NCBI RefSeq assembly: GCF_030546805.1
Contig: NZ_JAUOPC010000005.1
Span: forward strand, 186,001 to 250,000
Direction: 5' to 3'
Length of the DNA stretch: 64,000 nt
DNA from: Cyclobacterium sp. 1_MG-2023
Lineage (GTDB): Bacteria; Bacteroidota; Bacteroidia; Cytophagales; Cyclobacteriaceae
Positions 19,005 through 27,452 of this stretch are shown here, piece after piece (position 1 is the stretch's first letter; the number at the start of each line of letters is the position of its first letter). The translations under genes were made by a program, and so were the position numbers. A model generated the notes under the pieces. That model was not told the DNA's origin. It saw only the letters and a program-made list of their open reading frames with translations, and did not search any database.

Positions 19005-19730
19005 TTAGGAATTATTGGCAACGGCTCCCTGCTCATGCAGGCCACATTCTTTTTGAGAAGCTTCCCACCACCACCTTCCGGCGCGGGCATCTTCTCCCGG
19101 CGTAATCGCTCGGGTACATGGGGCACAACCAATACTGACAAATCCTTTGTCATGAAGGGTGTTGTAAGGAATCCCCTCTTCCTTGATATAACCCAACATT
19201 TCTTCCATGGACCAATGCAATAAAGGGTTGTACTTCAATATCTGATTCCCTTCATCCCATTCCAATAACTGCATGTTTTGGCGATTTGGACTTTGTTCTG
19301 CCCTAAGCCCGGTAATCCACACTTTATTCCCTTGCAATGCACGCTTCAAAGGCTCAACCTTCCTTACGTAACAACAAGACTTTCTGTTTTCTACCGACTG
19401 ATAGAACCCATTGATTCCATTGCTACTAACCAAGTCCTCTACTGCAGCTGTATTGGGGTAGTAAGGCTTGATCGATACTCCGTATTTGACAATCGTTTTG
19501 GACCACAAGTCATAGGTTTCATAAAATAACCTTCCTGTATCCAAGGTAAAGATTTCAATTGGAAGCTTATTTTTAGCTATTTTCTGAGTTATCACTTGAT
19601 CTTCCTGACCAAAGGATGTGGAGAATATAACCTCATTAGGGAATAGGTCTACCAAAAGCCCCATAGTCTCTTCAATGGATAATTTTTCTATCCTTTGAAT
19701 AAGTTCTTTAATTTCACTTGCTTCAATCAT
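19005..19730 (-). CDS. cysH: Adenylyl-sulfate/phosphoadenylyl-sulfate reductase
   Basis: 241 residues of the PAPS reductase fold, with the PP-loop-like FSTSFGQEDQVI near residues 37-48 and the catalytic ECGLH at the C-terminus. Two Cys pairs, CCYVRKVEPL and GCAPCTR, are those that bind a 4Fe-4S cluster in the APS-using branch, so APS is the likelier substrate. It yields sulfite for the reductase gene that follows 37 bp downstream. It is the first gene of the sulfur operon and has a structured leader. No ATP sulfurylase (cysDN) gene lies nearby. Confidence 0.93.
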   Translation of the reverse strand: MIEASEIKELIQRIEKLSIEETMGLLVDLFPNEVIFSTSFGQEDQVITQKIAKNKLPIEIFTLDTGRLFYETYDLWSKTIVKYGVSIKPYYPNTAAVEDLVSSNGINGFYQSVENRKSCCYVRKVEPLKRALQGNKVWITGLRAEQSPNRQNMQLLEWDEGNQILKYNPLLHWSMEEMLGYIKEEGIPYNTLHDKGFVSIGCAPCTRAITPGEDARAGRWWWEASQKECGLHEQGAVANNS

Positions 19731-19747
19731 ATTACATCGTTTTGCTG

Positions 19748-19776
19748 AAGGTGATTGTGGGTTAGAAAATCACCTT
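19748..19776 (-). promoter_or_regulatory. Hairpin in the cysH 5' leader
   Basis: A 9-bp stem (19748-19756 with 19768-19776) and an 11-nt loop within the untranslated leader of cysH. Upstream of it on the minus strand lie an eight-codon frame (19788 to 19762, MAGEKVIF) and a shorter GACT/AGTC stem. No riboswitch class that I know matches. It may be an attenuator-like control region. Confidence 0.45.
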
Positions 19777-19812
19777 TTCCCCGGCCATGACTTACACAGT
19801 CTTCCGGAAACA

Positions 19813-19820
19813 CAAAAGTA
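19813..19820 (-). promoter_or_regulatory. -7 promoter element for the cysH operon
   Basis: TACTTTTG on the minus strand matches TAnnTTTG and lies 82 bp before the cysH ATG, between the Rrf2 gene and cysH. The operon can therefore be transcribed separately from its presumed regulator. Confidence 0.5.
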
Positions 19821-19859
19821 CACAAAACCTACAAATATTATAGAGTAAATGGTAAAAAA

Positions 19860-20276
19860 TTATTCCCGCTCCAAAATATCTTGTAAGGTTTTCATTTCTA
19901 ATATTTTAAGGGTCTCATCTCTCACCTCTGCCATTACCATATTTAGCCCACATTTCTCCTGACTGGCGCATTCCTCACAGGGTTCATAGTAGTTCAAGCT
20001 AACACAAGGCAACAAAGCAATGGGACCATCAAGCAGTCGTATTACCTTAGACAAAGGGATTTCATTGGGAAGTTTGATTAGGTAATAGCCTCCTCCTTTG
20101 CCTTTCTTGCTGCCCAGCAAACCTGCTTTCTTCAATTCAAGTAGAATATTTTCTAAAAACTTGTGGGATATATTGTGGTGGGTAGAGATTTCTTGAATTG
20201 GAACAGCTCCCTGGTCTTTATGTTTACCCAAATAGGTCAAAGCATGAAAAGCATATTTTGTTTTTTTTGATAGCAT
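19860..20276 (-). CDS. Rrf2 family transcriptional regulator
   Basis: 138 residues. Winged-helix N-terminus typical of Rrf2/IscR/CymR (MLSKKTKYAFHALTYLG, IQEISTHHNISHKFLENIL, KKGKGGGYYL) and a Cys-containing loop (LPCVSLNYYEPCEECASQEK) like the Fe-S ligands of IscR/NsrR-type members, so it may sense clusters or cysteine status. It lies directly upstream of the cysH operon on the same strand and is the obvious candidate regulator of sulfur assimilation, as in related Bacteroidota. That link is inferred from position. Confidence 0.92.
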   Translation of the reverse strand: MLSKKTKYAFHALTYLGKHKDQGAVPIQEISTHHNISHKFLENILLELKKAGLLGSKKGKGGGYYLIKLPNEIPLSKVIRLLDGPIALLPCVSLNYYEPCEECASQEKCGLNMVMAEVRDETLKILEMKTLQDILERE

Positions 20277-20457
20277 GGGTTTTGTAAAGGTTTGCTTAAC
20301 GTTAAACCGGAAAAAAGCAGCAAAGATTCATTCTCTTGCATTACTCACCGAAGGTCTCCTTGACTAATTCAACTTAAAGATAATCACTTTCCAATAAAAA
20401 TTTAATTTCTTAGGTTTGATTATAACAATTTGAAAAATAAATGGGCATAAATAAAAA

Positions 20458-20487
20458 ACAAGCGCCTGAAATTAACCAAGCGCTTGT
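20458..20487 (-). terminator. htpG terminator
   Basis: GCGCTTGT and ACAAGCGC form an 8-bp stem with a 14-nt loop; on the minus strand it is followed by TTTTTTATTT. It lies 31 bp after the htpG stop. Confidence 0.85.
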
Positions 20488-20517
20488 CTCATTATAATAA
20501 GGAAGAAAATCAGAATA

Positions 20518-22401
20518 TTAGATCAAATCTACACTTCGTTTAACAAAGGCTGTCAAGGCTTTGCCTGTCAACAATCCCTGAGAAACCAAAGCCAGGTCGA
20601 ATGCTTGCTTGGCAAGTTTCAATTGTGCTTCTTCATCTTCAGTTTTCAAAATTTTATCTATTACCGGGTGGTTCCCGTTGATTCCCACTTTATAATTGTC
20701 CGGCATGGCTCCATAAAAGCCCATTCCACCACCATTTTGAGCCATGTCTTTCATCCTACGCATAAATTCATCCATGGTAATGGTCACTGGCATTTCCTCC
20801 GGACTTGCGCCCTCTACTTCTACCGAATAAGATTGATTGGCAATGGATTTTTCAAAAATCTCTTTTACTTTCTTGGATTGATCTTCGCTCAATAGGTTTT
20901 CATAGCCACCTTCTTTTTCAATAAGCTTATCCACCACATCAGCATCCACCCTCTTCAAACTAGTGTTTTCCAGCTTGCTTTCAATGTTTTGGATAAAATG
21001 ACTGTCTATTGGTGAATCCATCAACAACACATCATAATCCTTTTTATTAGCAGACTGAATAAAAGTATCTTGCTTGTCTGCATCTGTTGCATACAGGTAA
21101 ACCAATTTGTCATCTTTCCCCGTCTGTAGAGGCTTTACTTTTTCTTGGTATTCGTCCAAGGTAAAATATTCCCCATTGGTATTGTTCAGCAAGACAAAAT
21201 CTTTGGCTTTCTCATAGAATTTGTCTTCTGAGATCATGCCATATTTCACAAAAAGGCCAATGTCCTTCCATTTGTCTTCATAAACTTTCCTGTCTTTTTT
21301 ATAAAGCTCTCCTAGTTTATCGGCTACTTTCTTGGTAATGTAGTTGTTGATTTTCTTAACATTACTATCTGCCTGTAAGAAACTTCTAGATACATTCAGT
21401 GGTATATCTGGTGAGTCTATTACCCCATGAAGCAACATCAAAAATTCAGGCACAATGTCTTTTACTTCATCCGTAATAAATACCTGACGACTAAAAAGTT
21501 TGATTTTATTCCTTTGAAGCTCAAAGTCATTCTTTACCTTAGGGAAATACAATACTCCGGTAAGGTTAAAAGGATAATCTACATTCAAGTGAATCCAAAA
21601 AAGTGGGTCTTCACTCATTGGATACAGCTCCTTATAAAACTTCAGGTAATCTTCATCGGTAAGCTCACTAGGGGATTGGGTCCAAATAGGATCGGTTGTA
21701 TTGATAATATTGTCAACCTCCACCGATTTCCATTTCTTCTCTCCTTTATCATCCACACCATCCTCTACACTTTCCGTCTTGGTCTCAAATCGAATCGGTA
21801 CAGGTAAGAATTTAGCATACTTGTCTAAAATCCCCTGAAGCTTGAATTTATCCAGAAATTCTTCCGATTCGCTATTAATATTTAAGGTAATCTCTGTACC
21901 TCTTTCTGTCCTAGTCCCGGGGGAAATTTCAAACTCAGTACTTCCATCACAGGTCCATTTGGCAGGTTCTGCACCCTCTTGATAAGACAATGAGTCTATC
22001 TCAACGGTATCGGCCACCATGAATGCAGAATAAAAACCCAAACCAAACTTACCAATGATCTCATTGGCATCCTTGGCATCCTTGAATTTTTCCACAAATT
22101 CGGAAGCACCCGAAAAGGCGATCTGATTGATGTACTTTTTGATTTCCTCGGCCGTCATACCCAAGCCACGGTCAGTAATTTTGATCCACTTTTTATCCTT
22201 ATCAAAACTTACATCTATGGTTAAGTCTCCTAACTCACCTTTGTACTGACCCAAAGTAGCCAATCTTTTGATTTTCTGTGTAGCATCCACTGAATTGGAC
22301 ACCAACTCTCTTAAAAAGATTTCATTATCAGAATACAAGAACTTCTTGATAATGGGGAAAATATTTTCGGTATGAATCGAAATTGTACCTTTTTCCTGCA
22401 T
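20518..22401 (-). CDS. htpG: Molecular chaperone HtpG (Hsp90)
   Basis: 627 residues, full length. GHKL ATPase N-domain with ELVSNSVDATQKI (Asn and Glu of the nucleotide site), DRGLGM, and IGKFGLGFYSAFMVA; a middle domain with RNKIKLFSRQVFITD and NVSRSFLQ; and a C-terminal dimer domain. It is a cytosolic ATP-dependent chaperone for stress-labile clients. Monocistronic. Confidence 0.97.
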   Translation of the reverse strand: MQEKGTISIHTENIFPIIKKFLYSDNEIFLRELVSNSVDATQKIKRLATLGQYKGELGDLTIDVSFDKDKKWIKITDRGLGMTAEEIKKYINQIAFSGASEFVEKFKDAKDANEIIGKFGLGFYSAFMVADTVEIDSLSYQEGAEPAKWTCDGSTEFEISPGTRTERGTEITLNINSESEEFLDKFKLQGILDKYAKFLPVPIRFETKTESVEDGVDDKGEKKWKSVEVDNIINTTDPIWTQSPSELTDEDYLKFYKELYPMSEDPLFWIHLNVDYPFNLTGVLYFPKVKNDFELQRNKIKLFSRQVFITDEVKDIVPEFLMLLHGVIDSPDIPLNVSRSFLQADSNVKKINNYITKKVADKLGELYKKDRKVYEDKWKDIGLFVKYGMISEDKFYEKAKDFVLLNNTNGEYFTLDEYQEKVKPLQTGKDDKLVYLYATDADKQDTFIQSANKKDYDVLLMDSPIDSHFIQNIESKLENTSLKRVDADVVDKLIEKEGGYENLLSEDQSKKVKEIFEKSIANQSYSVEVEGASPEEMPVTITMDEFMRRMKDMAQNGGGMGFYGAMPDNYKVGINGNHPVIDKILKTEDEEAQLKLAKQAFDLALVSQGLLTGKALTAFVKRSVDLI

Positions 22402-22635
22402 GGTATTTTTTATTTTTATTTAAACAATGTCAATTATTTCGACTCGCTTAAATCAAGACTTGTTCCAAACTCACTTTAATGTCAAATTGTCAGTGCTTGC
22501 TTGGAGACTGATGTAAAATCAAGGCTTAGGGGTTAAATTTAATACTTGTCTAATTTATAGACTCCGTTTACAGTAATTTAAGAAAAGGAATGAAAATATT
22601 TTAGTATTATGCCTTTCCATCAAACCCAATTGAGC

Positions 22636-25029
22636 ATGCGTTCCACTATTCTCTTAATCCTAATGAACCTGACATTGTTTCTAGGAAGCTGTCAAAGCGA
22701 AGCCCAGAAGACCGACAATTCAAAAAAAATGCAGCTTTGGTACACTTCTCCTGCCGATGAATGGCTTGAAGCACTACCTATAGGCAATGGGAGATTAGGC
22801 GCCATGATTTTTGGTGGGGTGAAGGAGGAACAAATTCAGCTCAATGAAGAAAGCCTTTGGGCAGGAATGCCGGAAGACCCTTACCCCGAGGATATACAAC
22901 AGCATTATGCAGCCTTCCAAAAATTGAACCTAGAAGGTAAATACGAAGAAGCTTTAAATTACGGCATGGAACATTTGGCTGTATCGCCGACTTCCATTCG
23001 GTCTTATGAACCCCTTGGGGAATTGCATATTACTTTTGACCATCAAAAATCTCCTGAAAATTACCGCAGGACCCTAGACATGGAAACCGGCATTGTATCT
23101 TCCACCTACACTATTGATGGGAAAAGATACCTACGGGAAGCATTTTCTTCTGACAAATACAATGTAATTTTTTATCGTTTTGAAAGTTTGGATGGAGAGC
23201 CGATCAACAGTACCATTCGTTTTGATCGAGAAAAAGACATTGTTCAAAGCATAGGAGAAGGCGAAATACTATTTGTGGATGGTCAGGTATTTGACGACCC
23301 TAATGGTTATGATGACAATGTAGACGGCTCAGGTGAACCCGGCTTGCACATGAAATTCGCCTCTCAAATAACGGCAACTTTGGATAATGGCAGCATCAGT
23401 GGAATGGAGAACACCCTCAAGATCGAAAACAGCACAGGGTATACGGTTATTATCAGTGCAGCAACGGATTATAATTTAGCCAAGCTGAACTTTGACAGAA
23501 ACATTGATGCAAAAGACAAGGCCTTAAAAACACTAGTTGGAGCCCTGGAAACTGCTTATAACACAGCTAAAGAGGCGCATACTGCAGCACACAGTGAAAT
23601 GTTTAACCGGGTAGCCCTATCTTTAGGAAGCCCACTTCAGGACACTATTCCTACTGACAAACGACTAGATCAGGTGCGAGAAGGCACCAATGACAATCAC
23701 ATTACGGAATTGTTTTTTCAATACGGCAGGTATCTATTGATGGGCAGTACTGTCAATAGGGCCATACTACCTGCCAATTTACAAGGCATCTGGAACAAGG
23801 AGATGTGGGCTCCCTGGGAGTCAGACTTCCACCTGAACATCAACTTGCAAATGAACTACTGGCCTGCTGATCAGACCAACTTGTCCGAGGCCTTTGTTCC
23901 TTTGTCCAATTTCATGGAGAAACTGGCAAAAAATGGGGAGACAACTGCAGAAAAATATATTGGATCCTCCGGATGGATGGCCCACCATGTTAGCAATCCT
24001 TTTGGAAGAACTACTCCATCCGGATCAACCAAGGACTCTCAAATGACCAATGGCTATTCCAACCCACTTGCCGGAGCATGGATGTCCCTCTCCTTGTGGA
24101 GGCATTATGAGTTCACGCAAGACCAAGACTATTTAGAGCAAACTGCTTACCCTGTCCTGGCTGGTGCCGCACAATTTATTTTGGACTTCCTAAAGGAGAA
24201 TGAAAAAGGTGAATTGGTCACCTCCCCTTCTTACTCTCCGGAAAATGCCTATATAGATCCAAATACAGGTAAAGCCACAAAAAACACTACGGCAGCCAGC
24301 ATGGACATCCAAATCATCAATGACATCTTTAATGCCTGCATGAAAGCAGAGGAAATCATTGGTAACAAGCAATTGACTACAGCCATAGAAGAGGCGTCAA
24401 GGAAATTACCTCCAATCAAAATCGGGGGAAATGGTACCCTTCAGGAATGGTACGAGGACTATGAAGAAGTGGAACCCGGCCACCGACACATGTCTCATCT
24501 GTATGCCTTGTATCCTTCCAACCAAATTACACAGGCTACACCTGAATTATTTAAAGCAGCAGAGAAAACCATTGAAAGGCGATTGACTTACGGTGGTGCG
24601 GGACAAACGGGCTGGAGCAGGGCCTGGATCATCAATTTCTTTGCTCGCTTGCAAAAAGGAGAAGAAGGACTTGAACATATACATGAAATGATGGCCACTC
24701 AATTGTCTCCCAATATGTTTGACTTGCTGGGTAAAATTTTCCAGATCGAAGGCAATTTTGGTGCAACCGCAGGCATAGCCGAAATCCTAGTACAGTCACA
24801 TGAAGAAGGAATTATCCGATTACTACCAGCCCTACCTCAAGCCTGGAACAAAGGTGAGGTAAAAGGGCTCAAGGCCAGGGGCAACTTTGAAATAAGCATG
24901 GAATGGGAAGATGGTAAACTTAAAAAAGCAGCGATTCTGTCCATTTCCGGTGGCAAGACAAAGGTTGTATGTCAGGGCAAGGAATGGGAAATAGACCTTG
25001 AAAAAGGAGCTTCACAAGGGCTTTTATAA
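22636..25029 (+). CDS. GH95 family alpha-L-fucosidase-like lipoprotein
   Basis: Start taken at MRSTILLILM so that the lipobox LGSC falls at about residues 18-21; an upstream ATG adds nine residues. About 797 residues. GH95 hallmarks: LPIGNGRLGAMIFGG at the N-terminus, the Asn-x-Asn base pair in HLNINLQMNYWPA, LQEW followed by EPGHRHMSHLYALYP with the likely acid Glu, and FQIEGNFGATAGIAE near the C-terminus. In the family this last motif is normally FQIDGNFG, so the Asp that helps activate the base is Glu here. Predicted to cleave fucosyl or L-galactosyl residues from glycans at the cell surface or in the periplasm. Confidence 0.9.
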   Translation: MRSTILLILMNLTLFLGSCQSEAQKTDNSKKMQLWYTSPADEWLEALPIGNGRLGAMIFGGVKEEQIQLNEESLWAGMPEDPYPEDIQQHYAAFQKLNLEGKYEEALNYGMEHLAVSPTSIRSYEPLGELHITFDHQKSPENYRRTLDMETGIVSSTYTIDGKRYLREAFSSDKYNVIFYRFESLDGEPINSTIRFDREKDIVQSIGEGEILFVDGQVFDDPNGYDDNVDGSGEPGLHMKFASQITATLDNGSISGMENTLKIENSTGYTVIISAATDYNLAKLNFDRNIDAKDKALKTLVGALETAYNTAKEAHTAAHSEMFNRVALSLGSPLQDTIPTDKRLDQVREGTNDNHITELFFQYGRYLLMGSTVNRAILPANLQGIWNKEMWAPWESDFHLNINLQMNYWPADQTNLSEAFVPLSNFMEKLAKNGETTAEKYIGSSGWMAHHVSNPFGRTTPSGSTKDSQMTNGYSNPLAGAWMSLSLWRHYEFTQDQDYLEQTAYPVLAGAAQFILDFLKENEKGELVTSPSYSPENAYIDPNTGKATKNTTAASMDIQIINDIFNACMKAEEIIGNKQLTTAIEEASRKLPPIKIGGNGTLQEWYEDYEEVEPGHRHMSHLYALYPSNQITQATPELFKAAEKTIERRLTYGGAGQTGWSRAWIINFFARLQKGEEGLEHIHEMMATQLSPNMFDLLGKIFQIEGNFGATAGIAEILVQSHEEGIIRLLPALPQAWNKGEVKGLKARGNFEISMEWEDGKLKKAAILSISGGKTKVVCQGKEWEIDLEKGASQGLL

Positions 25030-25127
25030 ATTTAAATAAATTGTAAGATCTGAGGGTGATATCGTTCCAACCAGTTAAACTTCATTTTAGAACAGCCAAA
25101 GAAGCCTATAGGGCTTCAACAACAATA

Positions 25128-25226
25128 ACCGTGCGGTGTCAACCCACGGTAAAACGAAATATATCGCCAATCGATTTTGGCGGTATTGTTGCTTTTTTTC
25201 TGCAACAATACTGACAAAATCATAAC
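25128..25226. repeat. Hairpin repeat element, copy 1
   Basis: Hairpins in order: ACCGTG/CACGGT (25128-25133 with 25145-25150), CGCCAA/TTGGCG, and GTATTGTTGC/GCAACAATAC around a T-rich loop, ending in CTGACAAAATCATAAC. The last 62 bp are nearly identical to copy 2. Probably a dispersed intergenic repeat of this genome. Confidence 0.75.
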
Positions 25227-25270
25227 GTCGCTTTCCTAAATAAAAACTAAATCCTAATCAATACGCAAAA

Positions 25271-25397
25271 CAAAAACCCCGGCAGGGGTGACATGATTAT
25301 AGCCGGTGGCATCAGCTACCGGAATGGTGAATAAAACGCCAATTGATTTTGGCGGCATTGTTGATTTTTTCTGCAACAATGCTGACAAAATCATAAC
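25271..25397. repeat. Hairpin repeat element, copy 2
   Basis: Hairpins in order: ACCCC/GGGGT, CCGGTGGC/GCTACCGG (one G-T pair), CGCCAA/TTGGCG, and GCATTGTTG/CAACAATGC, ending in CTGACAAAATCATAAC. The final hairpin differs from copy 1 by a paired T-to-C and A-to-G change that keeps the stem. Confidence 0.75.
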
Positions 25398-25480
25398 CTA
25401 TGAGATAGCTAAACGTTTCTTATTGGAAAATTCAGAATGTATTATCCCATTTAATCATTATTGCAAAAGAACCTAAATCC

Positions 25481-25858
25481 ATGAATACGGACACAAATAA
25501 GAAAAACGCCATCAGCTTTTACAAAACTGCCTACCTCGGGAAGCCAAAAGAGGCGGTAGAAAAATATGTGGGTAAGGAATACATTCAACACAACCCCGCA
25601 GTAGCCAATGGCACACAAGGTTTTATTGATTATTTTGATAAAATGCAGCGAGAATACCCCGATAAATCCATCGAATTTTTACGTTGTATTGCTGAGGGTG
25701 ATCTGGTAGCCCTTCATACCCGGCAGATCTGGCCAGGAAATGACCAATACGTCACCATGGACTTTTTCAGATTTGATGAGGCCGGAAAAATCTGCGAACA
25801 CTGGGATGCCATCCAACAAGTACCTACCGATGCAGCCAATAACAATAGCATGTTTTAG
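25481..25858 (+). CDS. SnoaL-like / NTF2-fold family protein
   Basis: 125 residues with the cone-shaped SnoaL-like fold pattern: an N-terminal helix (NAISFYKTAYLGK), YIQHNPAVANG with the conserved His-Asn, and the strands VALHTRQIW, YVTMDFFRFD and ICEHWDAIQQVP. The ICEHWDxxQ ending is typical of the SnoaL-like polyketide cyclase group annotated in many bacteria. The true substrate is unknown. It stands alone next to the repeat elements. Confidence 0.85.
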   Translation: MNTDTNKKNAISFYKTAYLGKPKEAVEKYVGKEYIQHNPAVANGTQGFIDYFDKMQREYPDKSIEFLRCIAEGDLVALHTRQIWPGNDQYVTMDFFRFDEAGKICEHWDAIQQVPTDAANNNSMF

Positions 25859-25964
25859 TCTTGTAGTTGGTTTGCAGTAATTGAATATTTCATATCTTTC
25901 ACTTATAAATTCCCTTTAAATACGAAGGAGTAGATGCAATCTACTTATAGCAGGGGAAGACCTC

Positions 25965-26867
25965 CTACTGATTTACTATCACCGGTGAGATCGTATAAGA
26001 CTGGTTTTGCAATTGCTTAATTAATCCACATTCGTACATCAAATGACTTAAGCCTACTGCAATGAAACAATTGTTCGAGTCAAGCAATTTGACAATGTCA
26101 CTCATCCATTTATTATTCCTATCGGTAAGCAGTAAGTTATTGCTACAAGGCAGATTGAATTGATAATCAATTTCCATTTGCTTGTACCATTCTGTTTCCT
26201 CACAGTAATTGTTATTTCGACTCTTGATTTTTGCAATAATATTTGACAGCCTTCTTTTATGTACTTTTCGTGGCATGCCTTCAACGTCTTTATTGATAAG
26301 TTCTATTTGCTCTTCCGTTGTTTCAAGACCAAACAGTTTTGCATTATGCTCCTTGGCTTTTAGGGCTATATAGTCATCTAAGGTAAGGGAAGGATCAGTT
26401 TGGTCTTTTGACAGACAAACTTGTTGATTAAAATACCTGTTCAGGAAAACATACATTTCTGTTGGTGTCATTTTATAAAAATTGGTTGGACTGGAAGCGA
26501 ACAAGTTTTTAACAAAAGCAAGCTCATCTTTTTTCAAGTATTTGGACCATTTGGTCTTGACTGTTCTCCTATTGATTATGTCTTCTGCCAAATGCCCTGA
26601 AATATTCAAGTTTTCTTTTATCAGCACTTCACTAGCTAATAAAGCTTGGTGGACATTATATAAAGTGTCGAAGAAGGATTTTCCAAATGCATGGTGGGTA
26701 CCAAAAAGATAAGAAACCTTGTTCGAATGGCTAGAAGTGACTTTAAATAACACCGTATTCAAGGTGTCGACACCTATTTTATTTTCATCCTGAGCCCAAA
26801 CAAATTGACAAGAAATAAGCTGAAGATAAAACAGCATGATAACTGTCCGACTCAATTTGCCTCCCAT
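25965..26867 (-). CDS. TraB/GumN family protein, secreted
   Basis: 300 residues with a signal peptide (about residues 1-25, ending FVWAQ). TraB/GumN hallmarks: YLFGTHHAFG (GxHH-type motif) near residue 55, a second conserved region LFGLETTEEQIELI, and the C-terminal NCFIAVGLSHLMYECGLI. Relatives are thought to be Tiki-like metalloproteases, but this is not shown for bacteria. Its ATG lies inside the end of a frameshifted upstream gene on the same strand, so the two were probably cotranslated before that gene broke. Confidence 0.88.
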   Translation of the reverse strand: MGGKLSRTVIMLFYLQLISCQFVWAQDENKIGVDTLNTVLFKVTSSHSNKVSYLFGTHHAFGKSFFDTLYNVHQALLASEVLIKENLNISGHLAEDIINRRTVKTKWSKYLKKDELAFVKNLFASSPTNFYKMTPTEMYVFLNRYFNQQVCLSKDQTDPSLTLDDYIALKAKEHNAKLFGLETTEEQIELINKDVEGMPRKVHKRRLSNIIAKIKSRNNNYCEETEWYKQMEIDYQFNLPCSNNLLLTDRNNKWMSDIVKLLDSNNCFIAVGLSHLMYECGLIKQLQNQSYTISPVIVNQ

Positions 26868-27403
26868 ATTATTTTTTTGTCATTATTCTCGTTTAGTAAA
26901 ACCAAATAGGGCTTGGGTGTGCTTCCATCAAAAATCAATTTAGAAGAAAACAACAGCTTTTCATTGCCCAAAAAAGCTACCCAATGTGGGGTAAGAAGTG
27001 CTGCTTGTTGGTAGATGTTTTTTTCTTTTTTGATTTTTCTACAAGTTCAAATGACCTTTTTCCCCAATACGCCAAAAGCAATGTGCATTATGGAAATCGG
27101 CATCGAAAATTTGATTTCTATTTAGGGGTGCCTCCTCCACTTCATCTTCTGTTAATTTGGGCCAATGTTCCAAAATAACACCGTTTTGTTGTGTTAAATA
27201 ACAATCATTCTCAGTCAATATTAGGATGTTATTGTTTTCTACTGCCCTTATTCTCTTTATGGCTTGATCCAACTTAAAACAAGTTGAAGGTTCCCCCCTT
27301 TTTTTAAACGATATATTTCAGGGTATTTACCAAATACCATTTGATTGTCGGAAAGCATAAAAAAACCACCTTCTCCAATTCGCCAATTTATTCCCAATAT
27401 TAA
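26852..27403 (-). pseudogene. Frameshifted gene upstream of TraB/GumN
   Basis: Coding-quality sequence is spread over three frames and rejoins if one A is added to each of three poly-A tracts (plus-strand T runs at 27299-27305, 27057-27061 and 27018-27024). The rebuilt product is about 180 residues: a part with WRIGEGGFFMLSDNQMVFGK, a middle with IRAVENNNILILTENDCYLT and a second WRIGEK, then NIYQQAALLTPHWVAFLGNE and a final KKIIWEAN stop that overlaps the next start. WRIGE occurs twice, which suggests an internal repeat. No family recognised. The 5' end is also unclear, because a stop precedes 27403 in frame. Confidence 0.65.
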
Positions 27404-27452
27404 CTATTGATAACTAAGACATTAACCTATTTAAACATAATAAAAATGAAAA

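Larger units (their letters stand above)
25030..25480. other. Non-coding stretch holding two repeat copies
   Basis: 450 bp between the GH95 and SnoaL-like genes without a supportable gene. It is largely occupied by the two related hairpin elements at 25128-25226 and 25271-25397. The remainder shows nothing. Confidence 0.7.

Noticed and set aside
19731-19800. Known SAM riboswitch upstream of cysH
   Set aside because: Conserved SAM-I or SAM-II core sequences are not present; only generic hairpins are seen.
22548-22562. GTCTA-5 nt-TAGAC inverted repeat upstream of the GH95 gene
   Set aside because: Five-bp arms in AT-rich DNA are easily expected by chance.
25128-25397. CRISPR array or insertion sequence
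   Set aside because: Only two copies with an unequal gap, no spacers of fixed length, no cas or transposase gene.
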